Part shown: positions 46,753 to 55,484 of the stretch, in pieces
How positions within the stretch are numbered: the first letter of the stretch is position 1
Layout: every line of letters begins with the position of its first letter
Source of the DNA: Leifsonia sp. ku-ls
GTDB taxonomy: Bacteria; Actinomycetota; Actinomycetes; Actinomycetales; Microbacteriaceae
Assembly: GCA_003367665.1 (NCBI GenBank)
Contig: QKXI01000013.1
Location: 48,803-112,802, forward strand
Direction: 5' to 3'
Length of the DNA stretch: 64,000 nt
Notes under the pieces: generated by a model
The model's database searches: none
The model's input: only the letters and a program-made list of their open reading frames with translations
What the model was told of the DNA's origin: nothing
Position numbers and translations under genes: made by a program

Positions 46753-47175
46753 CTACTTCGCCGGCGCCTTCGCGGCCCAGACCTGCTGGCCGATGGCGAA
46801 CGCCGACCAGCCGCCGGGGCAGCCGTTCGCCTGGGCCGGCAGCCCGTCGACCGGCCACCAGCTGTCCTGGATGGTCGGCTTCGGCACCGCGACGATCTCC
46901 TTGCAGGTGTCCGGCTTGAGCAGGGTCGGCGACGTGTAGGTGAGGATTGCCGAGCCGTCCTGACGGTCGTAGTCGACCCGGATGATCGTGGCGTCGTCCG
47001 GCACGAAGCCGGGGGAGCCGAACGCCGCGGTGCCGGCCGCCTTCATGTCCTTCGCCGTGTCGAAGATCTCCGACTGCACATGCGGCTCGAAGGCGCTGAC
47101 CACCGAACATCCGGACAGGGTCAGGGCGAGCAGGGAGGTCGTCGCGATGACTCCGGCGGTTCGGATGCGGGGCAC
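46753..47175 (-). CDS. Hypothetical lipoprotein
   Basis: 140 residues, GTG start. A lipoprotein signal (VIATTSLLALTLSGC, lipobox LSGC with C23) predicts anchoring at the outside of the membrane. The mature part is about 118 residues with two further cysteines (DTCKEIV and ANGCPGGW) that may pair. No family is recognised; closest neighbours in context are a Pit operon (convergent) and an alkyltransferase-like gene upstream on the same strand, neither informative. Confidence 0.7.
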   Translation of the reverse strand: MPRIRTAGVIATTSLLALTLSGCSVVSAFEPHVQSEIFDTAKDMKAAGTAAFGSPGFVPDDATIIRVDYDRQDGSAILTYTSPTLLKPDTCKEIVAVPKPTIQDSWWPVDGLPAQANGCPGGWSAFAIGQQVWAAKAPAK

Positions 47176-47238
47176 GGGCAGCTCCAGGGACGGCGGACAG
47201 GGTCTCTCAACGCAGTGAACACTACGTGACTGAACGAA

Positions 47239-47607
47239 TCATCGGCCGGAGGGATGATTCCCCCCGCCCGCATCCCACGGTACAGCCCCGTCGAACCGCG
47301 CGGCGCGCAGGTCGACCCGGTACGGCGCGTTTCCGCCGCCGAGCAGCGGCGTCCCCTCGGCGCGATAGTGCTGCAGCGCGAGGTGCTCGTGATTCGCGGG
47401 AGGGTGGCCGCTCGCGCGCACCACGCGCCACCACGGGACGTCGCCGCCGTAGTACGCCATCACCTGGCCGACCATGCGGGCGGCGCGCGAGCCGAGGGTC
47501 GCGGCGACGTCCCCGTAGGTCATCACGCGGCCCGGCGGGATGGCGTCGACCACCTCCAGGACGCGCTCCACGAACGAGCCCGGGGCGTCGTCAGAGGTCG
47601 AGGGCAC
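47239..47607 (-). CDS. Alkyltransferase-like protein (ATL, MGMT family)
   Basis: 122 residues, corresponding to the C-terminal DNA-binding domain of O6-alkylguanine transferases. The helix-turn-helix with the arginine finger is in IPPGRVMTYGDVAATLGSRAARMVG. The active-site PCHRV reads PWWRV, so W59 replaces the alkyl-accepting Cys: the ATL signature. ATL proteins bind O6-alkylguanine without repairing it and flag it for nucleotide excision repair. GTG start at 47607. The 5' end overlaps the end of the GNAT gene by 17 bases, so both are probably co-translated. Confidence 0.9.
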   Translation of the reverse strand: MPSTSDDAPGSFVERVLEVVDAIPPGRVMTYGDVAATLGSRAARMVGQVMAYYGGDVPWWRVVRASGHPPANHEHLALQHYRAEGTPLLGGGNAPYRVDLRAARFDGAVPWDAGGGNHPSGR

Positions 47608-48043
47608 CGATCGTCTCGCCGTACTGGGTCTCGCCGACCGGCTGGAAGCCGCTGCGGAGGAAGAACTGCTCGGGGCCGAGCTCGCCGGACTCCCAGATCA
47701 CGTAGAGGCGCTCGTGGCCGCGGGCGCGGGCCTCGTCGGCCAGGGCGCGCACGGCGAAGGTGCCGATGCCGCGGCCCTGGTCGTCCGCGTCGACGTTGAT
47801 GCGCCACAGGATGGCCTTGAACTCCTCGTGCTCCGCGTTCGGGTCGAAGCTGCCCATCACGAAGGCGACGACCTCGTCGCCGTCGAGCACGACGCGCTGC
47901 CAGGACGTGTTGGGGTCGGGGATGGCCGCCGCGGCCGAGTAGGAGACCGGAGCGACGAACTGCTCCTGGCCCGGCTTCAACGTGAGCGCATTCGCCGCCA
48001 CCACGTTCCGCGCGCTCAACTCTTCCAGTCTCAACTCAGCCAT
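47591..48043 (-). CDS. GNAT family N-acetyltransferase
   Basis: 150 residues. GNAT fold with the acetyl-CoA loop in INVDADDQGRGIGTFAVRALADEA (motif A, QGRGIG) and the late strand FFLRSGFQPVGE. The N-terminal segment LTLKPGQEQFVAPVSYS is typical of the spermidine/amine-acetyltransferase-like subgroup, but the acceptor is unknown. ATG 48043 is divergent from icd with 146 bases between starts. Confidence 0.88.
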   Translation of the reverse strand: MAELRLEELSARNVVAANALTLKPGQEQFVAPVSYSAAAAIPDPNTSWQRVVLDGDEVVAFVMGSFDPNAEHEEFKAILWRINVDADDQGRGIGTFAVRALADEARARGHERLYVIWESGELGPEQFFLRSGFQPVGETQYGETIGALDL

Positions 48044-48111
48044 GACGAAAGGGTAACGTGCACGGGCGACCGCAGCATAGCTCGGCCGTGACCCGACGGT
48101 TCGCCGAGAGA

Positions 48112-48135
48112 AACTGTCTCGATGTCAAGATAGTT
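48112..48135. promoter_or_regulatory. Palindromic operator candidate upstream of icd
   Basis: A 24-base imperfect palindrome with outer arms AACT and AGTT and core TGTCTCGATGTCAAGATA (48115-48132). Eight of twelve base pairs match. The core shares 13 of 18 positions with the sequence upstream of sucCD at 25653-25670. It lies 55 bases before the icd start, in the divergent spacer with the GNAT gene. Confidence 0.5.
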
Positions 48136-48189
48136 GCCGCGAGCGGGTAAGCTGTCGTCGGCTGAAACGGCAGACACCCCAGGAGAACC

Positions 48190-49404
48190 ATGGACAAGAT
48201 CAAGGTTGACGGAACGGTCGTCGAACTCGACGGCGACGAGATGACTCGCATCATCTGGAAGGCCATCAAAGACTCCCTCATCCACCCGTACCTCGACGTG
48301 AACCTCGAGTACTACGACCTCGGCATCCAGAAGCGCGACGAGACCGACGACCAGATCACCATCGACGCGGCCCACGCCATCCAGAAGCACGGCGTCGGCG
48401 TCAAGTGCGCGACCATCACGCCCGACGAGGCGCGCGTCGAGGAGTTCGGCCTGAAGAAGATGTGGAAGAGCCCGAACGGCACCATCCGCAACATCCTCGG
48501 CGGCGTCGTCTTCCGTGAGCCGATCATCATCTCCAACATCCCGCGCCTGGTGCCGGGCTGGAACAAGCCGATCGTCATCGGCCGTCACGCCTTCGGCGAC
48601 CAGTACCGCGCCACCGACTTCACCTTCGACGGCCCGGGCACGCTGACCGTCAGCTTCCAGCCGAACGACGGCGGCGAGGCGCAGAGCTTCGAGGTCTACC
48701 AGGCCCCGGGCGCCGGCGTCGCGCTGGCCATGTACAACCAGGACGAGTCGATCCGCGACTTCGCCCGGGCCTCGTTCAACTACGGTCTCGACCGTCAGTA
48801 CCCGGTCTACCTGTCGACCAAGAACACCATCCTGAAGGCCTACGACGGCCGCTTCAAGGACCTGTTCCAGGAGGTCTTCGACACCGAGTACAAGGAGAAG
48901 TTCGACGCGGCGGGGCTCACCTACGAGCACCGCCTCATCGACGACATGGTCGCCTCCAGCCTCAAGTGGGAGGGCGGCTACGTCTGGGCCTGCAAGAACT
49001 ACGACGGCGACGTGCAGTCCGACACCGTCGCGCAGGGCTTCGGCTCGCTCGGCCTGATGACCTCGGTGCTCACCACGCCCGACGGCTCGGTCGTCGAGGC
49101 GGAAGCCGCGCACGGCACGGTCACCCGCCACTACCGCCAGTACCAGCAGGGCAAGCCCACCTCCACCAACCCGATCGCCTCGATCTTCGCCTGGACGCGC
49201 GGCCTCGCGCACCGCGGGAAGCTCGACGGCAACCAGGACCTGATCGATTTCACCCACACCCTCGAGGACGTCGTGGTGAAGACGGTCGAGGAGGGCAAGA
49301 TGACCAAGGACCTCGCCCTCCTGGTCGGCCCGGACCAGGCGTACCTCACCACCGAGGAGTTCCTGGACGCCATCGCCGAGAACCTGAAGGCCCGCCTCGG
49401 CTGA
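48190..49404 (+). CDS. icd: NADP-dependent isocitrate dehydrogenase
   Basis: 404 residues, the homodimeric type II (eukaryote-like) form and not the monomeric IDH found in some actinobacteria. It converts isocitrate to 2-oxoglutarate and CO2. Motifs: [14 protein letters not shown], the substrate Ser in [26 protein letters not shown], metal-binding Asp residues in YRLIDDMVA-type segment (here [14 protein letters not shown]), and [20 protein letters not shown] precedes ATG 48190. The next gene is convergent and a long inverted repeat separates them. A motif shared with sucCD stands upstream. Confidence 0.97.
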   Translation: MDKIKVDGTVVELDGDEMTRIIWKAIKDSLIHPYLDVNLEYYDLGIQKRDETDDQITIDAAHAIQKHGVGVKCATITPDEARVEEFGLKKMWKSPNGTIRNILGGVVFREPIIISNIPRLVPGWNKPIVIGRHAFGDQYRATDFTFDGPGTLTVSFQPNDGGEAQSFEVYQAPGAGVALAMYNQDESIRDFARASFNYGLDRQYPVYLSTKNTILKAYDGRFKDLFQEVFDTEYKEKFDAAGLTYEHRLIDDMVASSLKWEGGYVWACKNYDGDVQSDTVAQGFGSLGLMTSVLTTPDGSVVEAEAAHGTVTRHYRQYQQGKPTSTNPIASIFAWTRGLAHRGKLDGNQDLIDFTHTLEDVVVKTVEEGKMTKDLALLVGPDQAYLTTEEFLDAIAENLKARLG

Positions 49405-49418
49405 CCTTCCGCGCCCGC

Positions 49419-49471
49419 ATTCGTGCCGAATGCGCGCTATCGCCCCGCGATACCGCGCATTCGGCACGAAT
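49419..49471. terminator. 25-bp inverted repeat between icd and the SDR gene
   Basis: 49419-49443 pairs with 49447-49471 with one mismatch, loop CCC. Each arm itself contains a small palindrome (ATTCGTGCCGAAT; ATTCGGCACGAAT). It lies between two convergent genes and can terminate both. The 13-base core resembles the palindromes before rarD (ATTCGTSACGAAT), so it may belong to an intergenic repeat family. Confidence 0.75.
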
Positions 49472-49482
49472 CGTCTAAGGGG

Positions 49483-50271
49483 TCAGCGGGCGGTCCAGCC
49501 GCCGTCGATGGCGAGGGTCTGGCCGGTGATCAGGGAGGCGGAGGGGGAGGCGAGGAACGCGACCGCGCCCGAAACCTCCCGCGGCTGGCCGATGCGGTGC
49601 AGGGCCGCGATGCGTTCCACGGTGTCGGCGCGGAAGGCGTCGTCGGAGAGCGCGGCGGCCGTGCCGTCGGTCTCGATGAAGGTGGGCGCCACGGCGTTGA
49701 CGCGGATGCCGTACTCGCCCCACTCCACCGCCAGGCAGCGCGTGAGGTGCACGACCGCGGCCTTCGCGGCGCAGTAGGACGCCTCGCCGGGCAGCGCGAC
49801 CAGCCCCGCCTGCGAGGCGACGTTCACGATCGCGCCGCCGCCGTGCTCGCGCATGTGCTTCGCCAGGTGCTGCGAGAGGAAGAACGTCGAGCGGGTGTTC
49901 AGCTGCCAGACGTGCTCGAAGTCGTCTTCCGTCACCTCCAGCGCCGGGGCGTCGATGCCGCCGCCCGCGTTGTTGACCAGGATGTCGATGCGGCCGAACT
50001 CGGCCACCGCCGCGTCGATCGTCGCGCGGCACGCGGCCAGGTCGAGCACGTCCATCCGGAGCGCCGACGCCTGCACGCCGAAGCCACGCAGCTCCCGCAC
50101 GAGGTCGGCGGAGCCCTCCGGGTCGCGGACGCCGAGGAGCACGTCGGCGCCCTGACCGGCGAGCTCGAGGGCGATCTCCCGGCCGAGGCCGCGGCTGGCG
50201 GCGGTGACGAGGGCGCGGGAGCCGGAGAGCGAGAAGGGCATGCGGGTGCGAGCGGGTGCGGTGTCGGTCAT
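49483..50271 (-). CDS. SDR-family oxidoreductase
   Basis: 262 residues, classical short-chain dehydrogenase. NAD(P) binding at ALVTAASRGLGREIALELA, NNAGGG, active-site Ser in NVASQAG, and the Tyr-Lys pair in SYCAAKAAVVHL; the C-terminal LITGQTLAIDGGW is typical of gluconate/polyol/3-oxoacyl-type SDRs. It lies 25 bases after the DeoR gene on the same strand, so the two form a unit divergent from the sugar importer. Oxidation or reduction of a sugar intermediate is the likely role. ATG 50271. Confidence 0.9.
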   Translation of the reverse strand: MTDTAPARTRMPFSLSGSRALVTAASRGLGREIALELAGQGADVLLGVRDPEGSADLVRELRGFGVQASALRMDVLDLAACRATIDAAVAEFGRIDILVNNAGGGIDAPALEVTEDDFEHVWQLNTRSTFFLSQHLAKHMREHGGGAIVNVASQAGLVALPGEASYCAAKAAVVHLTRCLAVEWGEYGIRVNAVAPTFIETDGTAAALSDDAFRADTVERIAALHRIGQPREVSGAVAFLASPSASLITGQTLAIDGGWTAR

Positions 50272-50296
50272 GCCTGGAGCGTAACCCCGCTCCGGC

Positions 50297-51142
50297 TCAG
50301 AGCCCGATCAGCCGGCGGTCGGACGCGGACTCCGCGTCCGCGACGAGCACCTCGACCCCGGCGCGCTCCAGGGCCTCGGCGAGCTCGGCCGGGGGCTCCG
50401 CATCCGTGACGAGGTAGTCGGCGCGGTCGAGCTCCGCGATCTGCGCGAACAGCGGCTCGGTGAACTTCGACGAGTCGGCGAGGATGGCGACGCGGCCCGA
50501 GCGCTCCATCATCTCGCCCATCATCACGGCCTCCGACAGGTTGCTCGTGGTGTAGCCGCCCGGCGCCGACACCGCGCCGACCGAGATGAGGGCGAGGTCG
50601 CAGCGCAGCTGGAGGTCGCGGCCGCCCTGCAGCTGCAGGCTGACCGGCCCGACGGTGGCCTGGCCGGTGAGGCGCACGGTGCCGCCGAAGAAGTACAGGT
50701 CGCGCACGATCTTGGGCGAGATCTCGGTGGCGATGCGCAGGTTGTTGGTCGCGATCGTGAGGTCGCGGCGCTCGCCGAGGTGCCGGACGGCGGCCAGGGT
50801 GGTGGTGCCGGCGTTGATCATCAGCACCGAGTTGCTGCTCACCAGCGTCGCGGCGAGGGCGCCGATCCTGTCCTTCTCGTCGGTGTGCATCTGCAGCCGG
50901 ACGTCGAGCTTCTTCTCCACGCCGGCGACGGCGTCGACGCTCACCGCGCCGCCGTGTGTGCGCACGACCAGCCCCTCCTGGTGCAACTGCTGGAGGTCGC
51001 GGCGGACGGTGTCGGGGGAGACGTCGAAACGCTCGGCGAGCTCCGAGACGGTGACCTGCTCCGCCTGCGAGACGTAGGCCACCAGTTCGGCCTTCCGGCC
51101 GGCCGGGAGGCGTCCTGATGCGGATGACATTCGCTTTACCAC
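50297..51142 (-). CDS. DeoR/GlpR-family transcriptional regulator
   Basis: 281 residues. N-terminal winged helix (RKAELVAYVSQAEQVTVSELAERFDVSPDTVRRDL with HQEGLVVRTHGGAV) and a sugar-phosphate-binding DeoRC domain (VLMINAGTTTLAAVRHL, LALISVGAVSAPGGYTTSN, VAILADSSKFTE). This family represses sugar catabolic operons and responds to phosphorylated intermediates. GTG 51142 gives the longest form; ATG 51130 is the alternative. It is divergent from the importer operon across a 177-base spacer with repeated TTGTGC sites, so it very likely controls both directions. Confidence 0.9.
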   Translation of the reverse strand: MVKRMSSASGRLPAGRKAELVAYVSQAEQVTVSELAERFDVSPDTVRRDLQQLHQEGLVVRTHGGAVSVDAVAGVEKKLDVRLQMHTDEKDRIGALAATLVSSNSVLMINAGTTTLAAVRHLGERRDLTIATNNLRIATEISPKIVRDLYFFGGTVRLTGQATVGPVSLQLQGGRDLQLRCDLALISVGAVSAPGGYTTSNLSEAVMMGEMMERSGRVAILADSSKFTEPLFAQIAELDRADYLVTDAEPPAELAEALERAGVEVLVADAESASDRRLIGL

Positions 51143-51159
51143 GCCTCATTCTTAACAGG

Positions 51160-51266
51160 TTGTGCCGATTTGTGCCAGCTTTTCGTCGGTTTCTGCGTGT
51201 TGAACGGATTTGCTCTTGCAGTTTCCGCAAAGCCGTGCGTAAAATCGCACCAGTCCGCACAAATCG
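51160..51266. promoter_or_regulatory. Importer promoter with candidate DeoR operators
   Basis: TTGCAG (51216-51221), 18 bases, TAAAAT (51240-51245) is a strong promoter for the importer operon. Around it are repeated half-sites: TTGTGCC twice in direct orientation at 51160-51166 and 51170-51176, 10 bp apart, and the inverted GCACAAATCGG at 51256-51266, just after the -10. The arrangement fits a DeoR repressor bridging both sides. Confidence 0.55.
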
Positions 51267-51319
51267 GTAATTTCAAGCAAATTCAAGCAGAATCTTGAAT
51301 GCCCTCGGATAGGAGAACG

Positions 51320-52615
51320 ATGAGCAACGACGCTCGGGGCCGGTCCCGCCGGCTCACCCGCACCACGGTCGCCGTAGCGGCGACCGCCGCGCTGCTCGCC
51401 CTGGCGGGCTGCGCAGGCACGTCCGGTGGCGGCGACGCGAACGGGAAGGTGCAGCTGACCTTCTCGCAGTGGTGGGCGCCGGAGATGCCCTCCGGTGCTC
51501 TGCAGGGCCTGATCGACGACTTCGAGAAGGAGAACCCGAAGATCTCGGTCAAGCTGATCAGCGCGCCGTTCCAGTCGCTGCAGACCCAGACCATCTCGCA
51601 GGCCGCCTCCGGCACGCTCCCGGACGTCGTCGGTCTCGACGGCGCGTGGGTCAACCCGCTCTACAAGCAGGGCGCGCTGCTGAACCTCAGCGACGCCATG
51701 AAGAAGGCGGACTACGATCCGAAGGACCTCGCCAGCCAGGTGGGCTACTCCGGATCGACGTACATGATCCCCGTGGTCAACTTCGTCTACCCGCTCTTCA
51801 CCAACGACGCCATCCTGCAGAAGGCCGGCATCCAGACGCCGCCGTCGACGTGGTCGGAGTTCGAGGACGACGCCAAGAAGATCACCGCGGCCGGCGACGC
51901 GAAGGGCTGGGTGGTCCCGCTCGGTACCACCAACCCGAATGGCGTGCAGAACGACATCCTCTCCTGGGCGTGGGCCTCCGGCGGGACGATGCTGAAGGAC
52001 GGCAAGCCCGACCTGACGGGCAACAAGGACGTCTCCGGCGCGGTCGACCTGGTCAAGGGCCTGATCCAGGCGAACGCCGTGCTGCCCGGCGCGAACGCGC
52101 TGCAGGAGACGGACAAGGTCGAGAACTTCATCAACGGCCGGGTCGGGATGATGGTCGACTCGCTCGCCCACATCACCACGATCACCAAGGGCAACCCCGA
52201 CCTGAAGTTCACCGTCTCGGCGCAGCCGGCGAAGGACGGCTACTCGGGCGAGCGCGGCATCCTCACCGCCTCCTGGGGCATCGGCGTCTCGGCCAAGTCC
52301 GCCCACCCCGCGGAGGCGTGGAAGCTGGTGCAGTACCTGATGAGCGAGAAGGCGAACGCCAAGCTGTCGACGCTCGCCAACGGCTTCCCGGGCAACAAGA
52401 CCGCGACGCCCGACCTGTCCGGCGCCGACGCCCACTTCCAGCAGGCGTTCGACATCTACAAGAAGAGCAAGCCCGTGAACGAGTTCACCGGCCTGCCCTC
52501 CGCCAACCAGCTGATGACCGACTTCCTCACCGAGTTCCAGAAGTCGGTCGACGGGCAGGAGTCCACCAGCCAGATGCTGTCGAACGTGCAGAGCGCGTGG
52601 AAGCAGCAGTTCTAG
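51320..52615 (+). CDS. Sugar ABC transporter substrate-binding lipoprotein
   Basis: 431 residues, cluster B/family 1 solute-binding protein. A lipoprotein signal (AVAATAALLALAGC) anchors it outside the membrane. The mature protein has the typical QLTFSQWWAPEMPSGALQGLIDDFEKENP start and TLPDVVGLDGAWVNPL, with aromatic residues for sugar stacking. AGGAG lies 6 bases before ATG 51320, preferred over the longer frame from 51299. Two permease genes follow; no ATPase gene is present. Ligand unknown, presumably the sugar processed by the aldolase and kinase downstream. Confidence 0.92.
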   Translation: MSNDARGRSRRLTRTTVAVAATAALLALAGCAGTSGGGDANGKVQLTFSQWWAPEMPSGALQGLIDDFEKENPKISVKLISAPFQSLQTQTISQAASGTLPDVVGLDGAWVNPLYKQGALLNLSDAMKKADYDPKDLASQVGYSGSTYMIPVVNFVYPLFTNDAILQKAGIQTPPSTWSEFEDDAKKITAAGDAKGWVVPLGTTNPNGVQNDILSWAWASGGTMLKDGKPDLTGNKDVSGAVDLVKGLIQANAVLPGANALQETDKVENFINGRVGMMVDSLAHITTITKGNPDLKFTVSAQPAKDGYSGERGILTASWGIGVSAKSAHPAEAWKLVQYLMSEKANAKLSTLANGFPGNKTATPDLSGADAHFQQAFDIYKKSKPVNEFTGLPSANQLMTDFLTEFQKSVDGQESTSQMLSNVQSAWKQQF

Positions 52616-52645
52616 CGGCCTGACCCGGCCCGTATCCAGTAGACC

Positions 52646-52682
52646 CCCGCCGGTCGTGCGTCCCCCGCGCGCGGCCGGCGGG
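52646..52682 (+). promoter_or_regulatory. Intercistronic hairpin between binding protein and permease genes
   Basis: A 15-bp stem (52646-52660 with 52668-52682, two G-T pairs, 7-base loop) ends just before the permease ribosome binding site GGGAGGACGAGG. It probably protects the 3' end of the binding-protein mRNA and lowers permease expression. Confidence 0.55.
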
Positions 52683-52698
52683 ATGGGAGGACGAGGAC

Positions 52699-53661
52699 AT
52701 GACGACCAACCTTCTGACCAGGACGCGCCCCCGCGACGACGCGGCGCCCGTCCCGCCCGTCGAGCCGCGCCGGCGCCGCCGCTCGCTCGGCTCGCGCCTC
52801 GAGCCGTACCTGATGATCAGCCCGACCGTGCTGCTCATCCTGGGACTGATGGTGGTCCCGATCGTGATCGTCATCGGCTACTCGCTGATGGACAACACCA
52901 TCACCAACCCGAGCCCGAAGTTCGTCGGTCTCGCCAACTACCTGACCGTGCTCGGTTCGCCGGCGTTCTGGGGCGCCGCGGCCAACACCCTGCTCTTCAC
53001 CGTGGTGAGCGTCGTCGCCCACATGGTCATCGGCGTGCTGTTCGCCCTCATGCTCAACTCGAAGACCATGGCGAAGGTGCCGCGGGCGATCTTCCGGGCC
53101 ATCTACATCCTGCCGTGGATCTTCACCGCGTCGGTCGTCGCGGTGCTGTGGCGGCTGCTGCTCGACCCGAGCGGCGTCATCAACTACCTGCTGGAGAGCC
53201 TGGGGCTCATCCACGAGGCCGTGCCGTGGCTGGGGCTGCCGCAGACCGCGCTCATCGCCGTGACGGTGATCAACATCTGGTCGGGCTACCCGTTCTTCAT
53301 GATCAGCCTGCTGGCCGGGCTGCAGGGCATCCCGTCCGACCTGTACGAGGCGGCGAGGGTCGACGGCGCCGGCCCGTTCCGGCAGTTCGTCAGCGTGACC
53401 CTCCCCGGGCTGAAGCCGATCCTCTACAGCATGGCGCTGCTCGACCTGCTCTGGACGACGCAGCAGTTCACCCTGATCTGGGCGACCACCGGAGGCGGCC
53501 CGCTCGGCGCCACGGAGATGCTCAGCACGTACACGTACAAGCTCGCGTTCAACAGCTACCAGTTCTCGCTGGCGTCGACGAGCGCCGTGCTCGTGCTCGC
53601 CGCCTCGCTCGTCGTCGCGGTCTTCTACGTCCGCCGCCAGAGGAAGGAGGAGCGCCGATGA
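52699..53661 (+). CDS. Sugar ABC transporter permease (MalF type)
   Basis: 320 residues, six transmembrane segments after a basic N terminus (PPVEPRRRRRSLGSRL). The cytoplasmic EAA loop DLYEAARVDGAGPFRQFVSVTLPGLKP, near residue 215, is the docking site for the ATPase. It pairs with the following permease, whose ATG overlaps this stop (ATGA). Imports an unidentified sugar. Confidence 0.93.
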   Translation: MTTNLLTRTRPRDDAAPVPPVEPRRRRRSLGSRLEPYLMISPTVLLILGLMVVPIVIVIGYSLMDNTITNPSPKFVGLANYLTVLGSPAFWGAAANTLLFTVVSVVAHMVIGVLFALMLNSKTMAKVPRAIFRAIYILPWIFTASVVAVLWRLLLDPSGVINYLLESLGLIHEAVPWLGLPQTALIAVTVINIWSGYPFFMISLLAGLQGIPSDLYEAARVDGAGPFRQFVSVTLPGLKPILYSMALLDLLWTTQQFTLIWATTGGGPLGATEMLSTYTYKLAFNSYQFSLASTSAVLVLAASLVVAVFYVRRQRKEERR

Positions 53662-54536
53662 GCGTCGCCGCCGCCCGCCCCACCCGCGTCCGTTCCGCCA
53701 AGGCCACACGCCGTCGCGTGTCCGCCCGCATCGGGCTCTACGCCGCCCTGACCGTCGGCGCGATCTTCGCCGGCTTCCCGGTGCTGTGGATGCTGTCCAG
53801 CTCGTTCAAGTCGAACGCGAACATCTTCGCCTACCCGCCGAAGCTGTTCGACGGCTCGTTCTCGTTCGCGCCGTACCTGGCCGTGTTGAGCAACCCGACC
53901 GAGATCGGGTACTTCGTCAACAGCTACATCGTCGCGCTGTCGGTCACCGTCGTGACGCTCGTGGTCGCCGTGCTGACCGGCTACGTGTTCAGCCGCTACG
54001 AGTTCCCGCTGAAGCGCATCCTCAACGTGGTCATCATCGGCGTGCAGGCCGTTCCGCCGATCACCCTGCTCATCCCGTTCTTCGGCATCATGGTCGGGCT
54101 CGGGCTCTACAACACCTACCAGGGCCTCATCATCACGTACGTCGTGTTCGCGCTGCCGTACGCCGTGATCATGATGACCGCCTACTTCAACAGCCTCCCG
54201 CGCGAGCTGGACGAGGCGGCGAAGGTCGACGGGGCCAGCTCGCGCTCGATCCTGTGGCGCATCCTGGTGCCCGTTTCGGTGCCCGGGATGGTCTCGGTCG
54301 GGCTGTACACGTTCATGATCTCGTGGAACGAGTACCTCTTCGCCCTCACGCTCACCCAGACGGACGACCGCCGCACGGTGCCGGTCGGCATCCAGCTGCT
54401 GATGGGCCAGAACAACTACCTCTGGAACGAGGTCATGGCCATGAGCATCCTCGGCTCGATCCCGGTCCTCGTCCTCTTCCTGATCTTCCAGCGCTACTTC
54501 ATCGGCGGCCTCGCCGCGGGCGCAGTGAAGTCCTGA
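53658..54536 (+). CDS. Sugar ABC transporter permease (MalG type)
   Basis: 292 residues, six transmembrane segments, N terminus basic. The EAA loop ELDEAAKVDGASSRSILWRILVP is near residue 190, and the ending YFIGGLAAGAVKS is characteristic of MalG-type permeases. ATG 53658 overlaps the previous stop; GGAAGGAGGAG stands upstream. The aldolase gene starts 30 bases downstream in the same operon. Confidence 0.94.
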   Translation: MSVAAARPTRVRSAKATRRRVSARIGLYAALTVGAIFAGFPVLWMLSSSFKSNANIFAYPPKLFDGSFSFAPYLAVLSNPTEIGYFVNSYIVALSVTVVTLVVAVLTGYVFSRYEFPLKRILNVVIIGVQAVPPITLLIPFFGIMVGLGLYNTYQGLIITYVVFALPYAVIMMTAYFNSLPRELDEAAKVDGASSRSILWRILVPVSVPGMVSVGLYTFMISWNEYLFALTLTQTDDRRTVPVGIQLLMGQNNYLWNEVMAMSILGSIPVLVLFLIFQRYFIGGLAAGAVKS

Positions 54537-54566
54537 ATCCACCAACAGAAACAAGGAGAATCCAAC

Positions 54567-55484
54567 GTGTTGATCGATGGCAAAGACCTGCTCGCCGTAG
54601 CGGACGCCCATGACTTCGCGGTCCCCGCGTTCAACGTGAGCGACTACGCGATGAGCAACGGCCTGTTCGAGGTGTGCGAGCAGAAGGGCGCGCCCTGGAT
54701 CCTCGCGATCCACCCCGACGAGGTGTCGCACATCGGCCAGGATGTGATCGTGGCCCTCCGCGAGCGTGCGCACCGGTCGTCGGTGCCGGTCGCCATCCAC
54801 TGGGATCACGGCGGGAGCTACGACGAGATCCTCACGGCGATCCGCATCGGCTTCACCTCGGTGATGATCGACGGCTCGATGCTGCCGTTCGAGGAGAACG
54901 TCGCCCTGACCCGTCGGGTGGTGGAGGCCGCGCACGCGGTCGGCCTCTCGGTCGAGGGCGAGCTCGGCACGATCGGCAAGACCGACGACCAGGCGGAGGC
55001 CGGGACGGACGACATCATCTACACCGACCCCGCGCAGGCACTGGAGTTCGTCGAGCGCACGGGCGTCGACAGCCTGGCCGTCGCGATCGGCACGCGCCAC
55101 GGCATCTACCCGGCGACGCTGGCGCCGGAGCTGAAGCTCGACCTGCTCACCGAGATCAAGCGCGCGGTCGGCATCCCGCTCGTGCTGCACGGCGGCTCCA
55201 ACAACCCGGACTCCGAGATCGCGCAGGCGGTCACCCTCGGCGTCAACAAGATCAACATCTCGAGCGACATCAAGGTGGCCTACTTCGACGAGATGCGTGC
55301 CGTGCTCGCCGACCGCGGCCTGCGCGAGCCGAACCTGATCGAGCCGCCGGCGGTCGTCGCCATGCAGAAGGTCGCGGCACAGAAGATCGACCTGTTCGGC
55401 GCCGCCGGCAAGGCGCACCTGTACGCCGACGGCCTGTCCGACGCGACGCTCGCCGAGCGCGAGCAGGGGGTGCTGGTCCACTGA
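54567..55484 (+). CDS. Class II ketose-bisphosphate aldolase (GatY/KbaY-like)
   Basis: 305 residues. Zinc-dependent TIM-barrel aldolase: AFNVSDYAMSNG at the N terminus, the catalytic/zinc segment VAIHWDHGGSYDE, VEGELGTIGKTDD with a metal-site Glu, AIGTRHGIYP and LVLHGGSNN with the zinc histidines, and INISSDIKVAYFDEM for phosphate binding. It splits a ketose 1,6-bisphosphate into two trioses; tagatose- or fructose-bisphosphate is likely. GTG 54567 with AAGGAGAA upstream. It lies between the permeases and the sugar kinase, so it serves the imported substrate. Confidence 0.91.
   Translation: MLIDGKDLLAVADAHDFAVPAFNVSDYAMSNGLFEVCEQKGAPWILAIHPDEVSHIGQDVIVALRERAHRSSVPVAIHWDHGGSYDEILTAIRIGFTSVMIDGSMLPFEENVALTRRVVEAAHAVGLSVEGELGTIGKTDDQAEAGTDDIIYTDPAQALEFVERTGVDSLAVAIGTRHGIYPATLAPELKLDLLTEIKRAVGIPLVLHGGSNNPDSEIAQAVTLGVNKINISSDIKVAYFDEMRAVLADRGLREPNLIEPPAVVAMQKVAAQKIDLFGAAGKAHLYADGLSDATLAEREQGVLVH

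Noticed and set aside
46740-47238. tRNA or small RNA gene around the lipoprotein gene
   Set aside because: No cloverleaf-compatible arms or TTCGANNC loop found; the stretch is explained by the lipoprotein gene.
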